DNA from: Nocardiopsis_B mangrovi
Lineage (GTDB): Bacteria; Actinomycetota; Actinomycetes; Streptosporangiales; Streptosporangiaceae
Assembly (NCBI RefSeq): GCF_042653925.1
Contig: NZ_JBHSFQ010000015.1
Span: 62,001-126,000 of the forward strand
Reading direction: 5' to 3'
Length of the DNA stretch: 64,000 bases
Shown: piece by piece, positions 43,340 to 54,367 of the stretch
How positions within the stretch are numbered: position 1 is the stretch's first letter
Layout of the letters: every line of letters starts with the position of its first letter
Made by a program: the position numbers and the translations under genes
The notes under the pieces: generated by a model
Told to the model about the DNA's origin: nothing
Seen by the model: the letters and a program-made list of their open reading frames with translations, nothing else
Database searches by the model: none

Positions 43340-43375
43340 TCAGCGGGCGGTGGCCACACCGCCGGCCCTGCCGAT

Positions 43376-44215
43376 CTAGCCGAGGAAATCGAGAAGCGCG
43401 GTGTTGACCTCGTCGGCGTGCGTCCAGAGCAGCCCGTGCGGGGCGTTCTCGACCTCCACGTACCGCGCTTCGGGGAGGAGCCTGCGGAAGCGGCGGGCCG
43501 TGGCGTCGATCGGAAGGATGTTGTCGGCGGTGCCGTGCAGGATCAGGGCCGGCTTGCCGCTTGCGCGCACCGCCTCGACATCGGCGCGGAAATCCTCGAT
43601 CCAGGAGGAGACGACGGCGTAGGCCGCCACCGGAGCGCTGGAGACCGCCGTGTTCCAGCTGCCGGTGACCGCTTCCGGGCTGATCCGGACGCCGAGGTTC
43701 TCGTCAAGGTTGTAGAAGTCGGAGAAGAACTGCGTGTACCAGGCGTAGCGGTCGCCCTTGGCCGCCGCCTCGATGCCGTCGAAGACCTTCTGCGGCACCC
43801 CCTCGGGGTTGTCGTCGCGGGCGACCAGGAACGGCTCCAGCGAAGCGAGGAAGGCGAGCTTGGCGATGCGCACGTGGCCGTAGCGGGACACGTAGCGGGC
43901 GAGCTCGCCCGTGCCCATCGAGAATCCCACGAGGACGACGTCGCTCAGGTCGAGGGTGGTGAGCACGGTGTTCAGGTCGGCGGCGAAGGTGTCGTAGTCG
44001 TAGCCGGTGCCGACCTTCGATGAACTGCCGAAGCCGCGACGGTCATAGGTGATGACGCGGTAACCGGCGGCGAGCAGCTCCCGTGTCTGGCGCTCCCAGC
44101 TGTGGCCGTTCAGCGGGTACCCGTGGATGAGCACGACCGGCTGACCCGTGCCCTGGTCCTCGTAGTAGAGGTCGATCGGCGTGCTGTTCTCGTTTCCGAC
44201 ATTGATGTATCCCAT
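43376..44215 (-). CDS. Alpha/beta hydrolase, non-heme chloroperoxidase-like (279 aa)
   Basis: Compact fold with VVLIHGYPLNGHSWERQT (oxyanion HG), VITYDRRGFGSSSK, nucleophile LVGFSMGTGELARYV, acid ILHGTADNILP and His in NAPHGLLWTH. This pattern is that of the bacterial cofactor-free chloroperoxidase/esterase group. Complete length; ATG 44215. It follows the beta-lactamase-fold gene in the same direction with an 80-bp gap. Confidence 0.93.
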   Translation of the reverse strand: MGYINVGNENSTPIDLYYEDQGTGQPVVLIHGYPLNGHSWERQTRELLAAGYRVITYDRRGFGSSSKVGTGYDYDTFAADLNTVLTTLDLSDVVLVGFSMGTGELARYVSRYGHVRIAKLAFLASLEPFLVARDDNPEGVPQKVFDGIEAAAKGDRYAWYTQFFSDFYNLDENLGVRISPEAVTGSWNTAVSSAPVAAYAVVSSWIEDFRADVEAVRASGKPALILHGTADNILPIDATARRFRRLLPEARYVEVENAPHGLLWTHADEVNTALLDFLG

Positions 44216-44294
44216 GGTCTCTTCCCGTCGTTTCCCGGTGGGTGCGCCTTGGAGGGCAGGGGCTTGGAGCCGCCTCCTGTTATCAGCGCGTCCG

Positions 44295-45422
44295 TTATCG
44301 CAGGCAGTCGTGAATGGCGCGCACGTAGGCCTCGGATCGGTCCGATCCGATGATCCCGGGCGCCATCTTGTTCATCGCATAGCTGATCGTCGTGCGGGTA
44401 TCGAGATCCATGATGGAGAGCGACCCGCCCCAACCTCCCCAGTAGCAGGCGCGCCCCTGAGGCACGTACGGCAGTGTCGCGGTTTCGGGCAGGGCGTAGC
44501 CGATGCCGAATCGAAGCGGGACACCGAGGACCAGATCAACGCCGTGGCTCTGCTCATCGAAGATGAGCGAGATGGTGTCCGGGGAGAGGAGTTTCACCCC
44601 GTCCACCACGCCGTCCAGTGCCAGTGAACTCAGGATCCTGGCCACCGAGCGCGCGTTGCCGTGACCGTTGACCGCACCCAATTCGGCGCGACGCCACGCG
44701 GCGGTGTTGGCCGTTTCGGCGGGGACGGGCGTCCTCATGAGGACCTTGTACGGCAGACCGTCCCGGTCCAGGTCCATGTCCAGCGGCGGTGGAGGTGTGA
44801 CCGCCGCGATCCGGCCCCAGTCGGCCTCGGTCGCGCCGATCTGAAAGTCCGCGGCGAGCGGACCGGAGATCTCCCCGGCGACGAAATCCGTCAGGGACCT
44901 GCCGCTGACCCGGCGAACCAGCTCACCCACCAGATGGCCCTGGCTCTGCGCGTGATACCCGGAAGCCGTCCCCGGTTCCCACCACGGTGCCTGCGCGGCC
45001 AGCCGGCGGGTGGCCATGGCGGTGGCGTACATGTCCTCCACCTGAAACGGCGCGTCCCAGCCGGCGACACCTGAGGTGTGGCCGAGGATGTGGCGGACCT
45101 CGACGCGTTCCTTGCCGTTCTCGGCGAATTCCGGCCAATACCGCGCCACCGGCGAATACGGGTCGATCCGGCCTCGGTCGATCAGCATCAGCGCGGCGAG
45201 GTTGGTGACCATTTTGGTGGTCGACCAGAGATTGGTGATCGTATTCTCCGCCCACCGCTCGCGGTGTTCGGCGTCGCGCCAACCGCCCCAGATGTCGACG
45301 ACGACGTGCCCGTCGATATCGACGACGATGCCACCGCCCAGTTCGTTCCCCGTCTCCAACTGCTGCGCGAACACCTCCCGCACCGGCCGGAATGAGGGGT
45401 CGTGCCACCCGTGCACCTGCAC
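44295..45422 (-). CDS. Class C beta-lactamase-fold serine hydrolase/esterase (375 aa)
   Basis: GTG at 45422 with AAAGGGG upstream. Hallmarks are the Ser-x-x-Lys nucleophile in NLWSTTKMVTNLAAL, the Tyr motif SGYHAQSQGHLVG, and the C-terminal FGIGYALPE/CYWGGWGGS region replacing the KTG-type motif. No signal peptide, so it is a cytosolic EstB-like (family VIII) esterase rather than a secreted lactamase. Substrate unknown. Confidence 0.9.
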   Translation of the reverse strand: MQVHGWHDPSFRPVREVFAQQLETGNELGGGIVVDIDGHVVVDIWGGWRDAEHRERWAENTITNLWSTTKMVTNLAALMLIDRGRIDPYSPVARYWPEFAENGKERVEVRHILGHTSGVAGWDAPFQVEDMYATAMATRRLAAQAPWWEPGTASGYHAQSQGHLVGELVRRVSGRSLTDFVAGEISGPLAADFQIGATEADWGRIAAVTPPPPLDMDLDRDGLPYKVLMRTPVPAETANTAAWRRAELGAVNGHGNARSVARILSSLALDGVVDGVKLLSPDTISLIFDEQSHGVDLVLGVPLRFGIGYALPETATLPYVPQGRACYWGGWGGSLSIMDLDTRTTISYAMNKMAPGIIGSDRSEAYVRAIHDCLR

Positions 45423-45628
45423 CGAGCAGCCCCTTTCTCACTGTCACGGACATTTCGATACAGCAGAAATGCGCTCCGCGGGCTCATTCCCGTGCACCGG
45501 ACTGTCACCGCGCCCCCCGAGGTCACGGACTCCCGCAATCCGACCGCGAATCAGCGAGTGATAATCAGGAACACGGATCCGATGAACGGTGGTGGCGATC
45601 AGGGCCGTGGTGCATCGCCGTCACACCA

Positions 45629-45892
45629 TCAGGTGACCTTGTCGATGCCCTCGTCCGCGAGCCGGTACTGGAGTGCGCCTGAGGGGCAGCGCCGCACCAC
45701 TTCGGCCAGGCGGTCGGCGGGGGCACGGTCCGGCTGGATCCACGGGCGCCGGGCCGTGTCGAACACCTCAGGCAGACCGCGGACGCATTCGGCGGCGTGC
45801 AGACAGCGCCGGGCCTCGAAGGTGACCGTGATCGACCGCCCCTCGTACGCCTTCTTCTCGGATCCGCCGCTCATACCGGCCTCCGTCACCAT
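45629..45892 (-). CDS. YjdI-like mono-cluster [4Fe-4S] protein (87 aa)
   Basis: ATG 45892 (MVTEAGMSGGSEKKAYEG). It carries FEARRCLHAAECVRGLPEVF and VVRRCPSGALQYRL, the cysteine pattern of Escherichia coli YjdI-type iron-sulfur proteins. The GNAT gene 20 bp upstream is YjdJ-like, the same pairing as yjdI-yjdJ. Probable redox or sensor role. The promoter lies before the GNAT gene. Confidence 0.88.
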   Translation of the reverse strand: MVTEAGMSGGSEKKAYEGRSITVTFEARRCLHAAECVRGLPEVFDTARRPWIQPDRAPADRLAEVVRRCPSGALQYRLADEGIDKVT

Positions 45893-45911
45893 CGTGTCCG
45901 ACTCCGGTCGT

Positions 45912-46220
45912 TCAGTCGCTGACCTTGCTGCGCGACCGGTACAGCAGGTCCTGGTATTCGGGATGACGGGCGATCCAGCCCGAGAAGAAGGGGCAGGTCG
46001 CCAGCACCCGCAGGTTCGCGGCCCGCGCCTCATCAAGGGCGGTGCGGGCCAGCGCGGACCCGACTCCCCTGCCCTCGTACTCCGGCGTGACCTCGGTGTG
46101 CACGAACGCGACGAGTTCTGACGTACGGATGTACTCCGCGACGCCCGCGACCTTGGACTCTCCGTCAACGCGGGCCTGGTAGCGCTTCGCCTCGGGCACG
46201 TCGCTCACTTCGACCGCCAT
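45912..46220 (-). CDS. YjdJ-like GNAT acetyltransferase (102 aa)
   Basis: Start set at ATG 46220 with AGGAGGACGT just upstream; the longer frame reads into the MarR-type operator region. It has VAFVHTEVTPEYEGRGVGSA (acetyl-CoA loop) and LATCPFFSGWIARHPEYQDL, the YjdJ signature. Paired with the YjdI-like iron-sulfur protein. A dyad at 46270-46285 lies 50 bp upstream. Confidence 0.9.
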   Translation of the reverse strand: MAVEVSDVPEAKRYQARVDGESKVAGVAEYIRTSELVAFVHTEVTPEYEGRGVGSALARTALDEARAANLRVLATCPFFSGWIARHPEYQDLLYRSRSKVSD

Positions 46221-46269
46221 ACGTCCTCCTCCGGGGTCGTTCGACCATGCCACCACACTAACGGGATTC

Positions 46270-46285
46270 AGTTGATCTATCAACT
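46270..46285. promoter_or_regulatory. MarR-type operator dyad before GNAT/YjdI operon
   Basis: AGTTGAT, CT, ATCAACT: a perfect 7-bp inverted repeat with a 2-base centre, the usual size of a MarR site. It lies 50 bp upstream of the GNAT start and downstream of the MarR gene. A second motif, GACAGGTCAACTGAACC, is at 46381-46397. Confidence 0.62.
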
Positions 46286-46427
46286 TATTCTCAGTAGGAC
46301 GACTCGAGCCGTCGCAGCTCACGGCAACATCGAATCCCCACGTCAAGCGAGCATCCGCGACAGTCCCACGCACGATTGATGACAGGTCAACTGAACCTCT
46401 CGCGGAGAACTTCGTATCGCCCCCCGT

Positions 46428-46895
46428 TCAGTCCGGCTGCTTCTCCATGTGGTCGGAGACGCGCTTGGAGAGCCGGCCGAGTGTCCTGAGTTGATTCGGG
46501 GTCAGGGCGTCGATGAACAGACGGCGGACGTGCTCGACGTGTAGGGGTGCGGCGGTTTCGATCGCCTTGCAGCCGTCCGGAGTGGCGACGATGAACGCTC
46601 CGCGCGCGTCGTCCGGGCATTCCTCCCTTGCCACGAGCCCGCGCTTCATCATCCGCCTGGTCTGGTGGGACATCCGGCTCTTCTCCCACTCCAGGTGTTT
46701 GGCGAGCTCCAGAATGCGCATCCGCCTGCCGTCGGTTTCGGTGAGCTTGTGAAGCACGAGGTAGTCGGAGGCGGACATTCCAGAGTCTGCCTGGACAAGT
46801 CGGGACAGCCGTCCGACGAGCGTCTCCTGCATGCGGATGAAGCTGTCCCAGGCGGCCTGCTCATCCGCATCGAGCCAGCGTGGCGTCGCGTTCAT
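46428..46895 (-). CDS. MarR family transcriptional regulator (155 aa)
   Basis: Start set at ATG 46895 (MNATPRWLDADEQAAWDSFI). The winged helix is clear: SASDYLVLHKLTETDGRRMR, ILELAKHLEWEKSRMSHQTR (recognition helix) and RMMKRGLVAREECPDDARGA (wing). One Cys in the wing (EECPDD) could sense oxidants. It probably regulates the following GNAT-YjdI operon through the dyad at 46270-46285. Confidence 0.92.
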   Translation of the reverse strand: MNATPRWLDADEQAAWDSFIRMQETLVGRLSRLVQADSGMSASDYLVLHKLTETDGRRMRILELAKHLEWEKSRMSHQTRRMMKRGLVAREECPDDARGAFIVATPDGCKAIETAAPLHVEHVRRLFIDALTPNQLRTLGRLSKRVSDHMEKQPD

Positions 46896-47079
46896 AGCCG
46901 CAGTGTAACGACATTGTTGACAGCTCATCCACTTGAGCGTATGTCCGGAAGGGGCCGATGGCCGGGTCCGCGGCGGCATGTGACGCGGAGGATCTCGTAC
47001 CCCCGTTGCTGCCTCAGAGTGTCCGGCTTACTCGGTCTCCGGCCCCCGAGGGCGGGACGGATCGCCCACGGGGCCTCGT

Positions 47080-47850
47080 TCAGCGCAGAGCGATGCCCGT
47101 GTCCGTGGAGCGGAGCGCCTCTTCGAGGAGGCGCGCACCAGGGCCCGCCAGCCAGCGGTCGAAGCGCAGCAGGAAGGGGAACTCCGCGCGCAGCGCGTCG
47201 AGGTCCGCGTTTCCCACCAGTCGGCCGTCGTCGACGAGTGCCGCCACCTTGCCGAGGATCCCATCCTGCGCGAGCAGCGTCTCCGGAAGGCGGCTGTAGC
47301 CGATCGGCCGGCCGGCGGCCCGGGTCAGATGCCCGGCCAGGGCCGTGCCGGTGAGCGCGTCACCGGCGATCTCCACGGTGCGGCCGGCGTAGCGGTCGGG
47401 TGAGCCGAAGACCGCGGCGGCGATCCGGCCGATATCGCGTACGGCGATGAACTGCATGGCCTGGTCGGGGCGCATCAGGAAGGACAGGTGGCCCCGGTCC
47501 AGGCCCGTTCCGGGTTGCACCAGGACCTCCATGAACGTGGCCGGCCGGATGATGGTGCCGGCGATGTCCAGATCCCGGATATGGGCCTCGATACGGCTCT
47601 TGACGTCGAGATGGGCGACGCCCGTCGGTGCGGGCCCCACGGCGACCGTCGAGCTGTAGACGAGGTGGGTGACACCGCAGCGCTCGGCGGTGTCGGCCAC
47701 CGTCGTGCCGAAGCGGAGCTCGTCCTCGTCGGTCACGCCGGAGCCGGCCTGGCCGGAGTTCGGCTGGACGCTGAAGACGCCATGGGCGCCGGAGAAGGCC
47801 GCGCGCAGCGACTCCGGATCGCCGAGGTCGCCGCGAAGGCGGGCGTCAGC
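47080..47850 (-). pseudogene. NmrA-type NAD(P)-binding oxidoreductase lacking its Rossmann start
   Basis: From about codon RGDLGDPESLRAAFSGAHGV onward the sequence is a normal NmrA/SDR-type protein: GVFSVQPNSGQAGSGVTDED, HLVYSSTVAVGP, TIIRPATFMEVLVQ and QFIAVRDIGRIAAAVF. The first 45 or so residues that should carry GATGxxG are absent. The open frame upstream of 47850 is only the antisense of a MerR gene. Without the dinucleotide-binding loop it is unlikely to work. Confidence 0.72.
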
Positions 47851-48168
47851 GTCCGGGCGCTGCGCTACTACGAACAGCAGGACTTGCTGCACTCCACCCG
47901 GAATCCGGGTGGCCAGCGCGAGTATTCGGCCGGTGCCGTCGAACGGGTCAGGCTGATTCAACGGCTCTACGCCCAGGGCCTGTCCAGCAGAACCATCCGC
48001 GAGGTCCTGCCGTTCGCCGACTCCGGTGAGGAGCCAGCGCAACTGCTGGAGCTGCTCGAGGCCGAGCGCGACCGCCTCGACCGGCAGATGACGGACCTAT
48101 GGGAAGCACGCACCCGGCTGCACGCCTGCATCACCGAGGCCCGCGAGCAGGACCCGGGCCCTCACTAA
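47782..48168 (+). CDS. MerR family regulator with altered start (128 aa)
   Basis: The MerR domain begins RIAEVAAKAGVSVRALRYYE and continues NPGGQREYSAGAVERVRLIQ, with a C-terminal helix (LLEAERDRLDRQMTDLWEAR). Normal relatives start Met-Arg-Ile; here the Met position is CTC. The nearest in-frame ATG is 47782, inside the NmrA coding region, adding about 11 residues with a poor ribosome site. It converges with DUF5996 at its 3' end. May be weakly expressed. Confidence 0.7.
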   Translation: MGAGEGRAQRLRIAEVAAKAGVSVRALRYYEQQDLLHSTRNPGGQREYSAGAVERVRLIQRLYAQGLSSRTIREVLPFADSGEEPAQLLELLEAERDRLDRQMTDLWEARTRLHACITEAREQDPGPH

Positions 48169-48189
48169 TCGCCTGCCCGTGTCGTTTCC

Positions 48190-49131
48190 TCAAAGCGCAG
48201 GGGGTTCCTGCCACCGCAAGGGGTTGTCCTCCAGCGCGGGGCGGTCCCAGTGCCCGCGGTCCGCGGCCGCTTCGTAGGTGGTGCGGAGGAACTCGGCGAC
48301 CGCGCGGTCGGGGTCGGGTGCGGCGCGGGCGACCTCATATGGCAGCAGGAACTGCTGGAATTCGGTACTGAAGTACGCGCCTTCGGGGCCGATCGGCTGA
48401 TCGGCGAACCCGTCGGGTGCGGGGTAGGCGTAGGAGTAGAAGGCGCCCTCCTCACCACCGCCGGGCCAGAACCCGCAGCTGGACAGTTCCCGGGAGTAGC
48501 CCTCGACCATGACCCAGTCCCCGCAGTTGGGCGCTCCGCCCGGGTGCGGCGGAGCCGGCCGCCCGGAGAAGCGGGTGCAGGCGAGATCCATCGCTCCCCA
48601 GAAGAAGTGCACCGGACTGACCTTGCCGACGAAGTGCGACCGGAACTCGCCGATCACCCGGTTCGCCTGTAGCAGCTGACGCCAGAACAGGGTGACCGCC
48701 TCGCCGTCGTAGGAGGCGTGGTCGTGGTCCTCGGCGAAGGGGATGGCCGGCTCGACCTCGTTGGGGTGCGGCCGGATCGGTGCCTCGATCCCGAGTTGGC
48801 CGAGCATGTCCATGATCCGGGTGTAGAACTCGGCGACCGGCATCGGACGGAGCGGCAGGCTCCGCGCGCCGCCGTCACTGCTGCGGACCTCGAGCCGGTG
48901 GTCGACGAAGTCGAACTCGATCTCGAAGGCACCGTTGCGGTACGGGATGGTCGACGTCGTCAACCCGCGCGGGCTGACGTAGAGGGTCACCTGCCACCAG
49001 TGGTTGATCAGCGGGGCGTGGGCCATGCGGATCTTGCCCACGATCTGGGTCCACATGTGCAGGGTGTCGCGGGTGGGGGTCCAGTCCGAGACCCGCAGGC
49101 TCGGCCAGGTCATCGTTGCCGGGATGGACAT
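48190..49131 (-). CDS. DUF5996 family protein (313 aa)
   Basis: ATG 49131. It reads TWPSLRVSDWTPTRDTLHMW, INHWWQVTLYVSPRGLTTST, VHFFWGAMDLACTRFSGRPA and PEGAYFSTEFQQFLLPYEVA, the distinctive conserved blocks of DUF5996. Function unknown; full length. Same direction as the flavoprotein gene 24 bp upstream, so probably one operon. Confidence 0.92.
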   Translation of the reverse strand: MSIPATMTWPSLRVSDWTPTRDTLHMWTQIVGKIRMAHAPLINHWWQVTLYVSPRGLTTSTIPYRNGAFEIEFDFVDHRLEVRSSDGGARSLPLRPMPVAEFYTRIMDMLGQLGIEAPIRPHPNEVEPAIPFAEDHDHASYDGEAVTLFWRQLLQANRVIGEFRSHFVGKVSPVHFFWGAMDLACTRFSGRPAPPHPGGAPNCGDWVMVEGYSRELSSCGFWPGGGEEGAFYSYAYPAPDGFADQPIGPEGAYFSTEFQQFLLPYEVARAAPDPDRAVAEFLRTTYEAAADRGHWDRPALEDNPLRWQEPPAL

Positions 49132-49155
49132 CGGTTCTCGCTTCCTTCGCGGCGC

Positions 49156-49881
49156 TCAGCGGTATTCGGGGTTGGAGTTGCCGGGGCGGGAACCGGCGTC
49201 CCAGGCCGCGCGCTGGTTTCCGTAGGCCGGGAAGCCGCCGGCGCGTCGGATCATCGACGCGAGGTGGAGCAGGTTGTAGGTCATGAACGCGACGTTTCGG
49301 TTGGTGAAGTCGTTGTCCGGGCCGCCGGAGCCCTCGTCGAGGTAGGAGGGGCCGGGGCCGACCCCGCCGAGCCAGCCCGCGTCGGACTGGGGCGGCACGG
49401 TGAACCCGATGTGTTGCAGGCTGTAGAGGATGCTCATCGCGCAGTGCTTGAGGCCGTCCTCATTGCCGGTGATCAGGGCGCCGCCGACGCGTCCGTAGTA
49501 GGCGTACTGGCCGTGTTCGTTGAGCACGCCGGAGTAGCCGTAGAGCCGCTCGATCACCCGGCGGGTCACCGAGCTGTTGTCGCCGAGCCAGATCGGTCCG
49601 GCGATGACCAGGATGTCGGCGGCAAGGACCCGGTCCAGAAGTGCGGGCCATTCGTCGGTGTCCCACCCGTGCTCGGTCATGTCCGGGCGGACGCCGGTGG
49701 CGATGTCGTGGTCGACGGCGCGGATCTGGTCCACGCCGACCCCGTTCGCCTCCATGATCGCCACGCTGCGGTCGACCACGCCCTGGGTGTGGCTGCGCTC
49801 GGGGGAGCGTTTGAGGGTGCAGTTGATGTAGGTCGCGCGCAGCCCGGTGAAGTCGGGCTTCTCGGTCACGGGTGCGGTCAT
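49156..49881 (-). CDS. Flavodoxin-fold NAD(P)H-dependent FMN oxidoreductase (241 aa)
   Basis: Flavodoxin-like pattern: ATYINCTLKRSPERSHTQGV (phosphate loop), ADILVIAGPIWLGDNSSVTR and GGALITGNEDGLKHCAMSIL. ATG 49881. Likely reduces FMN or quinones, with NAD(P)H as donor. It is divergent from the luciferase-like gene across a 547-bp gap and heads an operon with DUF5996. Confidence 0.87.
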   Translation of the reverse strand: MTAPVTEKPDFTGLRATYINCTLKRSPERSHTQGVVDRSVAIMEANGVGVDQIRAVDHDIATGVRPDMTEHGWDTDEWPALLDRVLAADILVIAGPIWLGDNSSVTRRVIERLYGYSGVLNEHGQYAYYGRVGGALITGNEDGLKHCAMSILYSLQHIGFTVPPQSDAGWLGGVGPGPSYLDEGSGGPDNDFTNRNVAFMTYNLLHLASMIRRAGGFPAYGNQRAAWDAGSRPGNSNPEYR

Positions 49882-50428
49882 GGGTGTCCTTCCGGGATGG
49901 TGGCGACGTAGTGGATGTGCGGCGGGCAGGCAGACCGGTCGGCAACCCGGAGGAGTGGACCTCCCGGGCCACCGGCCGGGTCCGGGACGGAAGGGCCGAG
50001 CACGCCGGAGAAGCCGGACGAACCCCTGGCGGATCCCGTCGCCGATCCGGCCGGCCCGGCGACGCGGCCGGCCAACGCGGTTCAGCTACCCGAATGGCCG
50101 CCGGTCATGGGCTCGGCCGCCGACACGCCCTCCGGCTCCGGTGGCTGTTATACAGTGATGGAAGTGGACAGGTCAACTAAACCAACTCACCACCCCTTCC
50201 ACCCTTTAAGGCCACTGACCAGCATCGTCCCTAAGGGGTGGTGGGTGCGGTCCGATGGACGTTGCGCGCCGCGCACCGGCCGAGCTCGCACCATCCCGCA
50301 ACAACACCGGCGTCGTCCCTCCGGGCACACCGCTGCCGGAGCAGACCGGAAACGACGGAACTGAACCCCCGCGATCCCCCCGGGCCGATCCCGGCCCGGC
50401 GGCCACACCTTCCGAGAGGACCCCCACC
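49882..50428. other. Divergent regulatory gap with several elements
   Basis: No convincing gene. It contains a CTGTTATACAG dyad at 50145-50155, the motif GACAGGTCAACTAAACC at 50167-50183 (16 of 17 identical to 46381-46397) and a long hairpin at 50188-50243. Promoters for both flanking flavoenzyme genes should lie here. Confidence 0.55.
50188..50243 (+). promoter_or_regulatory. Leader hairpin upstream of luciferase-like gene
   Basis: CACCACCCCTT (188-198) pairs perfectly with AAGGGGTGGTG (233-243), 34-base loop, about 185 bp before the GTG start. It could be an attenuator or a spaced operator. Confidence 0.4.
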
Positions 50429-51613
50429 GTGCAGTTCGGCATCTTCACCGTCGGCGACATCGCCCCCGACCCGGTCACCGGGCGGACGCAGAGCGAGGCC
50501 GAACGCATCCGCAACATCGTCCGTATCGCCCGGCGCGCCGACGAGCTCGGCCTCGACGTCTTCGCGCTCGGCGAGCACCACAACCCGCCTTTCGTGCCGT
50601 CCTCCCCACCGGCGATCCTGGGCCACGTCGCGGCGGTCACCCGCACCATCGTCCTGAGCACGTCGGTCACGCTGATCACGACCAACGACCCCGTCAAGAT
50701 CGCCGAGGACTACGCGACGGTCCAGCACCTCGCCGACGGCCGCCTGGACCTCATGCTCGGGCGGGGCAACACCGGGCCGGTCTACCCGTGGTTCGGCAAG
50801 GACATCCGCGACGGCGTCGCGCTCGCGCTGGAGAACTACAACCTGCTGCACCGGCTGTGGCGCGAGGACGTCGTGGACTGGGAGGGCAAATTCCGCACGG
50901 CGCTGCAGGGGTTCACGTCGACCCCGCGACCGCTGGACGATGTGCCGCCGTTCGTCTGGCACGGCGCGATCCGGACTCCGGAGATCGCCGAGCAGGCCGC
51001 CTTCTACGGAAACGGCTATTTCGCCAACCACATCCTGGCGCCCAACTTCCACTTCAAGCCCCTGGTGGACCTCTACCGCACGCGCTTCGAGCACTACGGG
51101 CACGGGACCGCGGACCAGGCGATCGTGGGGCTCGGGGGACAGGCGTTCATCGCCCGCCGCTCCCAGGACGCCTACGCCGCGTTCCGTCCCTACTTCGAGA
51201 ACAGCGCTCTCTTCCGCGGGAGCCGCCTTGAGGACTTCGCGAGCGGGACGCCGCTCAGCGTCGGCAGCCCGCAGGAGGTCATCGACAAGACCCTGACCTT
51301 CCAGGAGGGGTTCGGCGACTACCAGCGCCAGCTGTGGGCCCTCGACGCTCTGTCCATTCCGATCGAGGCGGCGCTCGAGCAGGTCGAGCTGCTGGCCACC
51401 GAGGTCGTCCCGGTGCTGCGCCGCGAGCTGGAGTCCCGCCGTGCCCCCGGTGTCCCCGACGCGCCCGCGCACGCCACGCTGGTGCGGGCGAAGTACGGCG
51501 ACGCCGAGCCGCGTCAGCCGCGCCCCAATCCGAACCGGGGCGACAACCTGTCCGGGGACTCCCCCTACCAGGACAGCGACCCCAAGGTGTCGGCCCGCTA
51601 CCCGGCCCTATGA
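50429..51613 (+). CDS. LLM-class flavin-dependent monooxygenase, CE1758-like (394 aa)
   Basis: GTG 50429 preceded by GAGAGGA; first strand VQFGIFTVGDIAPDPVTGRT. Luciferase-fold blocks are ARRADELGLDVFALGEHHNP, TSVTLITTNDPVKIAEDYAT and LADGRLDLMLGRGNTGPVYP. It uses reduced flavin, probably supplied by the reductase gene 60 bp downstream. Substrate unknown. The longer frame upstream lacks the family pattern. Confidence 0.92.
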   Translation: MQFGIFTVGDIAPDPVTGRTQSEAERIRNIVRIARRADELGLDVFALGEHHNPPFVPSSPPAILGHVAAVTRTIVLSTSVTLITTNDPVKIAEDYATVQHLADGRLDLMLGRGNTGPVYPWFGKDIRDGVALALENYNLLHRLWREDVVDWEGKFRTALQGFTSTPRPLDDVPPFVWHGAIRTPEIAEQAAFYGNGYFANHILAPNFHFKPLVDLYRTRFEHYGHGTADQAIVGLGGQAFIARRSQDAYAAFRPYFENSALFRGSRLEDFASGTPLSVGSPQEVIDKTLTFQEGFGDYQRQLWALDALSIPIEAALEQVELLATEVVPVLRRELESRRAPGVPDAPAHATLVRAKYGDAEPRQPRPNPNRGDNLSGDSPYQDSDPKVSARYPAL

Positions 51614-51672
51614 CCATCGCCCCCCCCGGCCGCAGACGCTCCCGGACCCGGTAGGAAGAAGGCAGGACAGTC

Positions 51673-52395
51673 ATGAACGATCACCTGACGCAGCCCCGCG
51701 CGGGCGGGCCCGAGCCGGTCCGGCTGGTCGTCGTCAGCGCGGGGGTGAGCGATCCCTCGAGCACGAGGATGCTCGCCGACCGCGTCGCGGGCAAGGCCCT
51801 GGAGGCCCTGCGCCGCGGCGGCCGCGACGCGACGGCGAGCGTGATCGAGCTGGCTCCGATCGCCGGCGACATCGCGCGTGCGGTCGTCTCGGGCCACCTC
51901 GACGGCCCGGTGCAGGAGGCCGTCGACCGGATCGCCGCCGCCGACGGGCTCGTCGTGAGCACGCCGGTCTACAAGGCCGGCGTCAGCGGGCTGTTCAAGT
52001 CGTTCATCGACGTCCTCGACGACGACCTGGTCATCGCGACCCCGGTCGTCCTCGCCGCCACCGCCGGCAGCGAGCGCCACGCCATGGTGGTGGACGACCA
52101 GATGCGCCCGTTGTTCGCCTTCCTGCGGGCGCTCCCGGTCCCGACGTCGCTGTTCGCGGCGCCCGGCGAATGGGCCTCACCGGCGTTCACCCGGCGGATC
52201 GAACGCGCCGCCGGGGAGCTGGCCCACCTGGTCGGTTCCGGGATCCGGACGACCATCGCCGACTCGGAATGGGACGGCTATCAGCACCGCTTCGCCGGCA
52301 ACGCCACCCGCTCGCAGCACACGGCCGACGACGTCGACTTCGACACCGATCTGATGCGCCTGGCGACCGGCGGCACGTCACGGCCCGCTTCGTGA
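51673..52395 (+). CDS. NAD(P)H-dependent FMN reductase, CE1759/MsuE-like (240 aa)
   Basis: ATG 51673. The flavin-reductase pattern is RLVVVSAGVSDPSSTRMLAD, ADGLVVSTPVYKAGVSGLFK and VVLAATAGSERHAMVVDDQM. It follows the luciferase-like gene in the same direction and is the expected partner delivering reduced FMN. The CE1758/CE1759 pairing is recurrent in actinobacteria. Confidence 0.92.
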   Translation: MNDHLTQPRAGGPEPVRLVVVSAGVSDPSSTRMLADRVAGKALEALRRGGRDATASVIELAPIAGDIARAVVSGHLDGPVQEAVDRIAAADGLVVSTPVYKAGVSGLFKSFIDVLDDDLVIATPVVLAATAGSERHAMVVDDQMRPLFAFLRALPVPTSLFAAPGEWASPAFTRRIERAAGELAHLVGSGIRTTIADSEWDGYQHRFAGNATRSQHTADDVDFDTDLMRLATGGTSRPAS

Positions 52396-52456
52396 GGCTC
52401 CGGTCCGACGACGAGGACACGCGGAGACACGACTCATGAAGTGGTTCGTACCGGGT

Positions 52457-54367
<1,911 letters not shown>

